Notes under the pieces: generated by a model | Database searches by the model: none | Told to the model about the DNA's origin: nothing | The model's input: only the letters and a program-made list of their open reading frames with translations | From: JALOTE01 sp031422195 | Lineage (GTDB): Bacteria; Pseudomonadota; Alphaproteobacteria; Rhizobiales; Rhizobiaceae | Length of the DNA stretch: 57,087 bases | Assembly: GCA_031422195.1 (NCBI GenBank) | Contig: JANOPZ010000093.1 | Location: 1-57,087 of the forward strand | Direction of reading: 5' to 3' | Shown: positions 7,306 to 13,223 of the stretch, in pieces | How positions within the stretch are numbered: the stretch's first letter is position 1 | How the letters are laid out: each line of letters opens with the position of its first letter | Program-made: the position numbers and the translations under genes

Positions 7306-8541
7306 ATGGCGCGAACGCTCAACAATCTAACCGACCTGAAAGCCAAGGGCGTTTTGGCCGCTGGACGCCATACGGACGGCGGCGGGCTTTACCTTTCGGT
7401 TTCCACAAGCGGCGCAAAGTCGTGGGTTTTCATGTGGAGCCGGTTGGAACCAAACGATAAGGGCGTCGTTCGCCAAAAGCGGTTTGAAATGGGTTTGGGC
7501 AATTATCCCGATTTGACACTTGCCAAAGCCCGTAAGGCGGCAAGTGAATGCAGAATAGCCGTTGCAGAAGGCCGCGACCCGCTTTCCGAAAAACGCCGCT
7601 CAACCGAACCCACTTTTGCAGAATGTGCAGATCAATTCTTAAATTCGATGGAAAAGGCTTGGCGCAATGAAAAGCATCGTGCGCAATGGCGCATGACGCT
7701 TGGCGTTGCCTATTGCGCTTGGCTTCAAAACAAGCGGGTTTCAACCATTGGCACGGATGACGTGCTGAAAGTGCTAACCCCTGTTTGGCACGATAAGCCC
7801 GAAACCGCTTCCCGCCTTCGAGGCCGGATTGAACGGGTGCTGGAGTTTGCCAAGGCTAAAGGTTGGCGAACCGGTGATAACCCTGCTTTATGGCGCGGCC
7901 ATTTGCGTGGGGTATTGCCAGCCCGCGACCCTGAAACCAAAACCCACCATGCCGCAATGGCCTATAGTGAATTGCCAGCCTTCCTAGAGCGCTTGTCCAG
8001 CCATGAGGCCTTGGCGGCGCGGGCTTTGGAACTGCTTATCTTGACGGCTTCCCGTTCCGGCGAAGTGCTTAAAGCCCAATGGCAGGAAATTGACCTTGCA
8101 AACGCCGTGTGGACTATTCCGGCTTCCCGCATGAAGGCCAAGCGCATTCACCGTGTAGCACTGTCTAAAGCCGCTTTAGACCTGCTTACCCCGCTCTATG
8201 AATGTCGCACGGGCGAATATGTGTTTGCCGGTCAAGCCGCTGGAAAGCCGCTTTCTGGCGCGGCAATGGAAATGCTCCTACGCCGTATGAAAATTGAAAA
8301 TGCAACGCCGCATGGTTTCCGCTCCAGCTTTCGGGATTGGGTTTCAGAAGAAACCAGCTTCCCGCGCGAAATTGCAGAGGCCGCATTAGCCCATGTGGTT
8401 GGCGACGCCACAGAACGCGCATACCGGCGCGGTGATGCGTTGGAAAAACGCCGTGCGCTTATGGAAGCATGGGCAGGCCATTGCCTTGGCAACCAATCAA
8501 CCGCCAAGATTATTCCGTTGAAATTGAAGGATGCATCATGA
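7306..8541 (+). CDS. int: Tyrosine-type site-specific integrase, P4 family
   Basis: Recombinase that inserts and excises the element at tRNA-Ser, 411 aa. The N-terminal DUF4102-type arm-binding domain (about residues 1-95) has the diagnostic ADGGGLYLSV-like stretch HTDGGGLYLSV and LGNYPDLTLAKAR. A core-binding domain follows at about 105-200 and the catalytic domain at 215-390. Catalytic residues visible are R250 (LTASRSGEVL), a Lys in MKAK (277/279), H336 and R339 (HGFRSSF), H363 (LAHVVG) and the nucleophile Y373 (RAYRRGD). All are present, so it appears active. The ATG at 7306 follows a GGAAGGG ribosome site. The stop overlaps the next gene's ATG (ATGA), indicating coupling. Confidence 0.96.
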   Translation: MARTLNNLTDLKAKGVLAAGRHTDGGGLYLSVSTSGAKSWVFMWSRLEPNDKGVVRQKRFEMGLGNYPDLTLAKARKAASECRIAVAEGRDPLSEKRRSTEPTFAECADQFLNSMEKAWRNEKHRAQWRMTLGVAYCAWLQNKRVSTIGTDDVLKVLTPVWHDKPETASRLRGRIERVLEFAKAKGWRTGDNPALWRGHLRGVLPARDPETKTHHAAMAYSELPAFLERLSSHEALAARALELLILTASRSGEVLKAQWQEIDLANAVWTIPASRMKAKRIHRVALSKAALDLLTPLYECRTGEYVFAGQAAGKPLSGAAMEMLLRRMKIENATPHGFRSSFRDWVSEETSFPREIAEAALAHVVGDATERAYRRGDALEKRRALMEAWAGHCLGNQSTAKIIPLKLKDAS

Positions 8542-8867
8542 GCAACGTCATTCCTTTTACAGACCATCGCGGCAAAATCTTCTATCCTGCCCAATGCGAA
8601 ATTGACGTGAACGGTAAACTGCGAAAGCGATGGGGAGTTGTCGAGCGCGATTCCAACGGTGATGAGAGTTTTCACCGAATCCGCAACGAAAAGGAAGCAA
8701 TTTGGCTTGCCGGTATTTTGCGGGAAGTGGAAACCAAGCGCCGCAAAGAAGAGGAATTCTTAGCAAAACAAGTGTTGTGGCAAACCATCTTGCGCATGCC
8801 CGTTGAATCACGTGATTTTCTATTGGCGCTACTTGAAGCTGAAAAAAGAAGGCGAACTGTTAAATGA
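8538..8867 (+). CDS. Small element protein of unknown function
   Basis: A 109-aa soluble protein starting MSNVIPFTDH, with an acidic middle, and ending in a charged helix (LLALLEAEKRRR). I do not recognise a family. The middle (KRWGVVERDSNGDESFHRIR) suggests a small beta-sheet, followed by a long Lys/Glu/Arg-rich helix at about residues 57-75. The ATG at 8538 overlaps the integrase stop by 4 bp, and its own stop overlaps the ATG of the next gene in the same way, so the three are translationally coupled. A link to integration or its control is possible from position only. Confidence 0.7.
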   Translation: MSNVIPFTDHRGKIFYPAQCEIDVNGKLRKRWGVVERDSNGDESFHRIRNEKEAIWLAGILREVETKRRKEEEFLAKQVLWQTILRMPVESRDFLLALLEAEKRRRTVK

Positions 8868-9052
8868 ATGGTTCAAAATCGAAAAATGACACTGTGACGT
8901 TTTCAACCTTTGAAATCGCAGACCATTTGAACAATGAAACGGTGATTGCCGAATATCTTTCCCTTGCCGCACAAGATGCAAATTCCGATGTGCTGCTTAA
9001 AGCGCTTGCCGATGTCGCCAAAGCGCGGGGCATGGCACAGGTGGCAAAGTAG
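8864..9052 (+). CDS. Truncated addiction-module antidote (HigA-like) protein
   Basis: A 62-aa protein whose body matches the N-terminal half of the chromosomal antidote family, typically 90-100 aa: FEIADHLNNETVIAEYL, LLKALADVAKARGMAQVAK. In full-length relatives the text continues into the second helix of a helix-turn-helix (RESLYKAL...); here a TAG at 9050-9052 ends it. The following bases do not resume the family in any frame, so the C-terminal half is lost rather than frameshifted. No RelE/HigB-type toxin is seen beside it. It may be dead or act as a dimerisation-only fragment. The start ATG overlaps the previous stop (ATGA). Confidence 0.6.
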   Translation: MNGSKSKNDTVTFSTFEIADHLNNETVIAEYLSLAAQDANSDVLLKALADVAKARGMAQVAK

Positions 9053-9060
9053 GATTGACC

Positions 9061-9786
9061 ATGTCGCAAAGTGAAAATTTGAACGAGTGGGGAATTCCCG
9101 ATTGGCGTGACGCTGCGAATTATGGTGAAACTAGAAATTGGTCTCTCTCAAGATGGCGTTGGGAATTTTTCCGTCGCAATGATGAATTAAGGGCATATTT
9201 TGTCACAGCGTTTAATGAACTAATGGAAATAAGAGAAGAATACTATGCGGAGCTAACTTCTAGAGACAATTCATTTCGGGAACCGCCGAATCTTCCTTAT
9301 TTTCTTCCTCACGAACGCGGTTTTACTTTGCCACTAAGTCAAGAGAGCCTAACCAAATTCGGCTATAGACACCTAGCTGACCCTAGAATTCCAAATCAAA
9401 TGGAATGGGCGATAGAGGTCGATGTCGGATATAAGGTTCACATTTATCAGGACTCTAACCCTTGGGAGGATGGCACTGGTATATTTGGGGTTAAATATAC
9501 CAATGCTCATCTAGCTGTAGGTTTCAGGCTTGATCAACCCCTTAATGACCAATTGAAGCAAGCAAAAGATACACTAGAACTTATGCAAAAAAACGTGTTT
9601 GGCAAAAAACTTCAAACCAAACGATTTAAAGAAAATTGGATACTTTATTTGCGCGTTCTAGATGCAAGAGCCGATGGGGCCAGCTTGAGCCAAATTGCCA
9701 AACTATTACCAGTTACGTTAAGCAGAACGGCTCAAAATGCCCGCGACGTGTTGAAACAAGCAAAAGCCTTGTGTTCCAATTTCTAG
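9061..9786 (+). CDS. DUF6499/DUF2285-type regulator-like protein
   Basis: A 241-aa protein. The N-terminus DWRDAANYGETRNW..SRWRWEFFRRNDELRAYF matches the 'transcriptional regulator domain' (DUF6499) common in rhizobial integrative elements. The C-terminus (RVLDARADGASLSQIAKLLP...AQNARDVLKQAKAL) looks like the helix-turn-helix end of DUF2285 proteins. It is clearly A+T-rich compared with flanking genes (one 60-base line at 9181 holds about 32% G+C), a sign of separate origin. The ATG at 9061 is preferred over a TTG two codons earlier. It follows the truncated antidote by 8 bp. A role in controlling element genes is inferred. Confidence 0.7.
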   Translation: MSQSENLNEWGIPDWRDAANYGETRNWSLSRWRWEFFRRNDELRAYFVTAFNELMEIREEYYAELTSRDNSFREPPNLPYFLPHERGFTLPLSQESLTKFGYRHLADPRIPNQMEWAIEVDVGYKVHIYQDSNPWEDGTGIFGVKYTNAHLAVGFRLDQPLNDQLKQAKDTLELMQKNVFGKKLQTKRFKENWILYLRVLDARADGASLSQIAKLLPVTLSRTAQNARDVLKQAKALCSNF

Positions 9787-9891
9787 TTTCCTTTCGCAAT
9801 TTCATCGGCGTATTTCTGTGAATATTGGGGAGCCATAGCGGAATCAGTTTCGCTTTCGGCGCTGGAACGAAATCCAGTAGGGAAACCCAAA

Positions 9892-10065
9892 ATGACAAAA
9901 GCACTATCGGTTGCCGATGCAATGAAGGCGACAAGCCTTGGCAGAACAAAGTTGTATCGTGAAATGAAACTTGGCCGGATTGCCGGACGGAAAATTGGTC
10001 GCAAGACAGTTTTTCTAATTGATGAAGTCGAACGCTATTTGACTTCACTTCCCGTGGCACAGTGA
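9892..10065 (+). CDS. AlpA/excisionase-like helix-turn-helix protein
   Basis: A 57-aa protein made of a single MerR-like winged helix: LSVADAMKATSLGRTKLYREMKLG followed by AGRKIGRKTVFLIDEVERYL. This is the typical layout of excisionase and AlpA family proteins (helix-turn-helix, then a wing that ends in a hydrophobic strand and a Glu-rich helix). In P4-like elements AlpA activates integrase expression and promotes excision. Its targets may be the TAGTGGGG repeats. The ATG at 9892 is preceded by AGTAGGG at about 11 nt. The call is firm for the fold; the regulatory role is by family. Confidence 0.85.
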   Translation: MTKALSVADAMKATSLGRTKLYREMKLGRIAGRKIGRKTVFLIDEVERYLTSLPVAQ

Positions 10066-10080
10066 GCGGGGCAAACAAAC

Positions 10081-10248
10081 ATGAACCCTCTCATGCAAAA
10101 CCGGCAAGCGCTTGCAGGCGCTCACCGGTTCAAAGAACATGCAGCCTCTCTCAAAGCAACACAGCCAAGCACTACACCAAGGCTCATAAGCTGGCAACTT
10201 GACCGGCATTTGTTGGTGATGAAAGTTGAGGTGCGCCATGCGCAATAG
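10081..10248 (+). CDS. Possible 55-aa small protein
   Basis: An open frame from ATG 10081 (GCGGGG about 10 nt upstream) to TAG 10246-10248. It begins MNPLMQNRQALAGAH, is rich in basic and polar residues, and ends in HLLVMKVEVRHAQ. It overlaps the start of the winged-helix gene by 11 bp. It fills the otherwise empty gap between two element genes but matches no family I know. Its middle coincides with an imperfect inverted repeat, so the stretch may instead be a structural DNA site. Confidence 0.35.
   Translation: MNPLMQNRQALAGAHRFKEHAASLKATQPSTTPRLISWQLDRHLLVMKVEVRHAQ
10099..10130. repeat. Imperfect 13-bp inverted repeat, candidate nicking or origin hairpin
   Basis: AACCGGCAAGCGC (10099-10111) and GCGCTCACCGGTT (10118-10130) pair at 11 of 13 positions across the 6-nt loop TTGCAG. 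The perfect 12-bp palindrome GCAAGCGCTTGC (10104-10115) lies across the left arm and loop. Rolling-circle initiators of the HUH class nick in or beside such hairpins, and an HUH protein gene begins 390 bp downstream. Functional assignment is inference. Confidence 0.4.
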
Positions 10249-10546
10249 CCTCATAATCACTGCCCGCATTTTGCCCGATGGCAGCACTTTCACCGTGAAA
10301 GGCCGTGATGCATGGGCTTTGGATGAATTGCTGAAAACCGGTCAAAAGGGTTGCACCCCCATAAACAATCCTGCCCCGCGCTGGAGCGCTTATGTGTTCA
10401 ACCTAAAGCACAACCAAGGCTTGAACATAGAAACCCGCCATGAACCGCACTACGGGCCGTTTGCGGGCACTCATGGCCGCTATGTGCTTCTAAGCAAGGT
10501 TGAAATTATCAGCCAATCCGATGCACTGCCAAGCATCACTGCATAG
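10238..10546 (+). CDS. Winged-helix domain protein of integrative elements
   Basis: A 102-aa protein with the motif run VKGRDAWALDELL, GCTPINNPAPRWSAYVF and LNIETRHEPH. It matches the short winged-helix proteins found beside HUH replication proteins and AlpA in rhizobial prophages and islands. The first helix and turn recall a DNA-binding helix-turn-helix, and the LNIETRHE piece is the strand after the recognition helix. The ATG at 10238 is favoured by GAGG 7-10 bases upstream; an upstream in-frame TTG adds four residues. The last 26 bases overlap the start of the HUH gene, so they are likely co-translated. A role in replication or regulation is inferred. Confidence 0.75.
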   Translation: MRNSLIITARILPDGSTFTVKGRDAWALDELLKTGQKGCTPINNPAPRWSAYVFNLKHNQGLNIETRHEPHYGPFAGTHGRYVLLSKVEIISQSDALPSITA

Positions 10547-11177
10547 CCACGGCGCGGCGCTGGACGGGGAAAAACCTATCCGGCGCTTGCCAGCGGGCAA
10601 ATTGGCAAAGGGCAAGAAACGCGGGCCTAAAACGGCTTGGCAAAACCGCGCGGCCTATAACCGTGCGCGATGCATTGAACGGCTTAAGCCGGGGCAGGTT
10701 CAAAACCTTTGCGCGGCTGATAGCTTTGCCACCCTAAGCGGAACTGGCTTGAATGGTTGGCTCACGGTCAAATTTGTTTCCAATGATATTGCACTGGCAG
10801 AATTTCAGGCCGGGGCCAATCGTTTGGGGCAATGGTTTAGGCGCAATGGCGGCGAACTCATTTGGCTTTATGTTTGGGAAGCCGTTGGCGGCAATCACGT
10901 TCACTTTCTCTTGCATATCCCGAAATCGATTTGGCAGCTTACCCGTGAAGCAATTGCAGCGGCGTTCGATGGCCATGACGTGCTTTTGAAGCGCCGCACA
11001 CGCGGGCCGGATGCGATGGCCTATCTGTGCAAGGGAACTGATTGGGTAACACATAAACGGCTTGGCCGGAACTCAAGGATTCCAGTTAAGGCGCAAGGCG
11101 CAATTCTATGGAAGCGTTGCGGAACCAGCCAAAGCATCGGCTTGAAGGCGCGGCAATTGGCTGGATTTGATGGCTGA
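10521..11177 (+). CDS. HUH-type endonuclease, probable rolling-circle replication initiator
   Basis: A 218-aa protein. The metal-binding HUH motif is HVH at residues 126-128 (GGNHVHFLLHIP). The putative catalytic Tyr with its companion Lys is Y168-x-x-K171 (AYLCKGTD), the order expected of single-Tyr Rep proteins. An upstream strand (GWLTVKF) supplies motif I. The N-terminal 50 residues are strongly basic (KLAKGKKRGPKTAW), suited to DNA contact. Such proteins nick one strand and stay joined to the 5' end, starting rolling-circle replication or transfer. The ATG at 10521 lies inside the preceding gene; a TTG at 10500 is an alternative. A nearby hairpin could be the target. There is no helicase domain, so a host helicase would be needed. 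Confidence 0.75.
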   Translation: MHCQASLHSHGAALDGEKPIRRLPAGKLAKGKKRGPKTAWQNRAAYNRARCIERLKPGQVQNLCAADSFATLSGTGLNGWLTVKFVSNDIALAEFQAGANRLGQWFRRNGGELIWLYVWEAVGGNHVHFLLHIPKSIWQLTREAIAAAFDGHDVLLKRRTRGPDAMAYLCKGTDWVTHKRLGRNSRIPVKAQGAILWKRCGTSQSIGLKARQLAGFDG

Positions 11178-11305
11178 AACTGAAAAATAATTATGCAGAA
11201 ACTTACACGCGAAAAAAGACCAATGGCGAATGACGGCGGCTAGCGATGCACAAAGGCAAACGATGTGAAACTGGCAGTTGCTCTTATGTAGTTATTGCAA
11301 ATGGA

Positions 11306-11755
11306 TTAATCGGGGCAGATTGGTGACTTTTGCCCGTTGCCCCAACCCATAATTTTAATCTTACCTACGGTTTGATTTAAGTCTTTGTCTGCAACATCCG
11401 TGATAGAAATGGTAACCTTTGCGTCCTTTGGCATATCGTCCGGTGCGCCGTATGCGCCAACTCCAACGCTACGGGTTTCCCCTTTGTCTATACCACCATT
11501 TATTTCAACGCCCGCTTCATCATCATGCCAAGGTATCGACCGGCCTTCCTGTTCAATGAGAATTCTGTAAATTATGCCCCTAATGGCAAATGGGCTTTTG
11601 TTGCTAATTTCAAGTTCAAAAAGCGGCGATGAAAATTGATAATCTTTGGTGATTTTCACAATCGGAAAACTATTCGCGATGCACTTGGCTTGATCTGCCA
11701 TAGCGGGCATTGCGGCAAAGACAGGCAATAGGCACAAAATGCGACTAATATTCAT
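11306..11755 (-). CDS. Exported protein of unknown function, element cargo
   Basis: A 149-aa protein with a clear signal peptide (ISRILCLLPVFAAMPAMA, cut probably before DQAKC). The mature part is rich in beta strands (SPLFELEISNKSPFAIRGIIYRIL) and carries two Cys, near its start and end, that could form a disulfide across the domain. The pattern recalls small Ig-like periplasmic domains that modulate folding or binding, but I cannot name a family. It is the only minus-strand gene in the element and appears to be the accessory cargo. It is divergent from the 11935 gene; the 179-bp gap could hold both promoters. Confidence 0.7.
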   Translation of the reverse strand: MNISRILCLLPVFAAMPAMADQAKCIANSFPIVKITKDYQFSSPLFELEISNKSPFAIRGIIYRILIEQEGRSIPWHDDEAGVEINGGIDKGETRSVGVGAYGAPDDMPKDAKVTISITDVADKDLNQTVGKIKIMGWGNGQKSPICPD

Positions 11756-11934
11756 GTTCTAAGCACCAATCACTTGATCTGAATTTCTGTGTCATCGTCA
11801 CTTCAATTGAAGGCCAATCATGCAATGGGTTCATACTGTCAGGCAATAGCCCTTCATCGCTCTTGCAGCGCATATTTTCATGCAATTCGGCGGTAAATGA
11901 GTTATAAGTTTGGCATGATTTGAAAGGGTTTAGA

Positions 11935-12462
11935 ATGCCAGAAACACAAGCACTCGTTGCCAGCGCTCCAGCCATAGAAGGCGGCATTTCAATCAATGGC
12001 GACGTTGCCAAAGTTGGCGTTTCAAAAAGCGGGCATGTCTTTGGCACGTGTAACCCTCAAATCATCGATGGCTTAGTGGGGCAGATTATTAATGTTGCCA
12101 GCAAGGGTGCTAACCCCGATGAAAAGGCCATAGCCTTCATGTCTGCGATGATTGGCAGCATTCAACCACGCGACACAATCGAAGCCATGCTGGCAACGCA
12201 AATGTCAGCGGTGCATAACGCAACAATGGTATTTGCGCGGCGCTTGAACCATGTGGACAATATCCCGCAACAAGACAGTGCTTCCCGCGCTTTCAACCAG
12301 CTTTCCCGAACCTTTGCCGCGCAAATGGAGGCGCTCAAACGCCACCGCAATGGCGGCAACCAAAACGTGACGGTGAAGCATGTGCACGTCCATGAAGGCG
12401 GGCAGGCTATAGTTGGCAATGTTTCAACAGGGGGGCGGGGTGGTAATAAAAACGAGCACTAA
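11935..12462 (+). CDS. Conserved alphaproteobacterial element protein of unknown function
   Basis: A 175-aa protein. Residues near the end read VTVKHVHVHEGGQAIVGNV, a hallmark of a conserved family seen in phage and island regions next to HGGxSTG proteins. The middle has a long helical stretch (LATQMSAVHNATMVFARRL) and a helix of LSRTFAAQMEALKRHR. The His-x-His-x-His repeat might bind metal. The ATG at 11935 is preceded by GAAAGGG six bases upstream. It overlaps the next gene. No biochemical function is known to me. Confidence 0.7.
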   Translation: MPETQALVASAPAIEGGISINGDVAKVGVSKSGHVFGTCNPQIIDGLVGQIINVASKGANPDEKAIAFMSAMIGSIQPRDTIEAMLATQMSAVHNATMVFARRLNHVDNIPQQDSASRAFNQLSRTFAAQMEALKRHRNGGNQNVTVKHVHVHEGGQAIVGNVSTGGRGGNKNEH

Positions 12463-12706
12463 CCCCATGCACTTGGCAAAACGCTGCAAGGCACATTCCA
12501 AGCGAACTGGCGAACCCTGCAATAGCCCTGCAAAAACCGGCTGGAGCGTTTGCCGGATGCACGGCGCGGGGGGTGGTGCACCATCGGGCAAGGGAAACGC
12601 CAATTTCAAGCATGGCGGCTATTCAAAGCACATTAAAGAACTGTTTGCAGAAGTGCGAACGCTCAACCGGATTAGCAAAGAAACCATGGAAATGATTGGC
12701 GGCTGA
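12440..12706 (+). CDS. HGGxSTG-type small Cys-rich protein
   Basis: About 88 aa. The core KRCKAHSKRTGEPCNSPA, CRMHGAG and GNANFKHGGYS matches the HGGxSTG family of island and phage proteins. In these, three Cys and a His in RC..KTRxGxPC...CRMHGG may bind zinc. The start is ambiguous. I give the GTG at 12440, just after a run of G that can act as ribosome site; ATG 12413 and ATG 12467 are alternatives. It overlaps the preceding gene by 23 bp from this start. It is the last gene before the right end of the element, and its pairing with the HVHVH protein is a recurrent module. Confidence 0.7.
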   Translation: MVIKTSTNPMHLAKRCKAHSKRTGEPCNSPAKTGWSVCRMHGAGGGAPSGKGNANFKHGGYSKHIKELFAEVRTLNRISKETMEMIGG

Positions 12707-12748
12707 TTTGCTATTTTCCATGCTATCCATCGGTTTCACAAAACACTG

Positions 12749-12768
12749 TAGTGGGGATGATAGTGGGG
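12749..12768 (+). repeat. Right copy of the paired TAGTGGGG motif
   Basis: TAGTGGGG-ATGA-TAGTGGGG, half-sites at 12749-12756 and 12761-12768. It differs from the left copy (7273-7292) by one spacer base and lies 57 bp from attR. Unlike the left copy it has no inverted half-site. In the excised circle both copies would flank the joined attachment site. Confidence 0.7.
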
Positions 12769-12824
12769 AGGCTTATTTGACGTTGTTAATTTCTATAGCC
12801 ATTACAATGGCTTAGATTAGGCTA

Positions 12825-12839
12825 ATGGCGGAGAGGGAG
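12825..12839. repeat. attR: 15-bp direct repeat within the tRNA-Ser 3' end
   Basis: ATGGCGGAGAGGGAG, the CCA end and acceptor 3' strand of tRNA-Ser, is identical to attL at 7139-7153. The element joins the chromosome here and the tRNA gene stays complete. Confidence 0.85.
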
Positions 12840-12915
12840 GGATTTGAACCCCCGATAGGGTCACCCCTATACCGCATTTCGAGTGCGGCGCATTCGACCA
12901 CTCTGCCACCTCTCC
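12826..12915 (-). tRNA. tRNA-Ser (anticodon CGA)
   Basis: A 90-nt tRNA on the minus strand. The acceptor stem pairs GGAGAGG (12915-12909) with CCTCTCC, followed by G and an encoded CCA. The anticodon loop is CTCGAAA (anticodon CGA, reading UCG) on a CCGCA/TGCGG stem. A long variable arm (ATAGGG-GTGA-CCCTAT) is the class II sign of tRNA-Ser. The T-loop is TTCAAAT. Its 3' end is the insertion target of the adjacent element and remains intact. Confidence 0.96.
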
Positions 12916-13223
12916 GTGGATAGATTTTTGGCCGGTAATATTGCGCATTAAGCAAACCACGTTCTGAAAACAAGCTAAAACAAGCGGCGGCGAGCGCTTC
13001 TTGCCAATTTGGTTGGCGGCGCGGTTGACTCGCTGCCTCCTTTTGCGTATCGCCCGATCAACCGGGCAAGCAATGCGCTTTTCCGGTGCTTTTTGTTTGA
13101 GCTTGGCTGGGGTTTTCCCGGCGCATGAACCAAAGGCACAAAACTGAACCCCGACTGAAAAAAGCCGGCGGCATTGCCTTTAAGGGCGGGCCATCAAACC
13201 GGAGCGAACCATAGGAGACAAGA
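12916..13223. other. Intergenic region between tRNA-Ser and rplU, with probable rplU promoter
   Basis: No gene is seen. A candidate promoter on the plus strand is TTGACT (13025-13030), 17 bp, then TATCGC (13048-13053), with a good -35 and weak -10. About 170 bases of leader follow, including a small hairpin GCCCG-atcaac-CGGGC. The tRNA promoter on the other strand must also be here, but I cannot place it. AGGAG before the rplU ATG is clear. Confidence 0.45.

Larger units (their letters stand above)
7139..12839. mobile_element. Integrated genetic element of about 5.7 kb in tRNA-Ser(CGA)
   Basis: The element is bounded by the 15-bp direct repeat ATGGCGGAGAGGGAG (7139-7153 and 12825-12839). The right copy is the 3' end of a complete tRNA-Ser gene, the usual target of P4-type integrases. 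The integrase gene lies 150 bp inside the left end and reads inward. The body holds an AlpA-like excisionase, a winged-helix protein, an HUH endonuclease, a truncated antidote, a DUF6499-type regulator, an exported protein and an HGGxSTG protein. Both ends carry a TAGTGGGG-N4-TAGTGGGG motif. No structural phage gene, relaxase with mobilisation partners or transfer system is seen. It may be a phage satellite, a mobilisable element or a remnant of a larger integrative element. Boundaries are well supported; the class is inferred. Confidence 0.85.

Noticed and set aside
9783..10004. Minus-strand frame ending in APQYSQKYADEIAKGN
   Set aside because: Protein-like at the end but overlaps the excisionase on the other strand and has no credible start.
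11745..12047. Minus-strand frame of 100 codons overlapping the start of the 11935 gene
   Set aside because: It overlaps the better supported HVHVH-family gene by over 100 bp on the other strand and the exported-protein gene start, and shows no family features.
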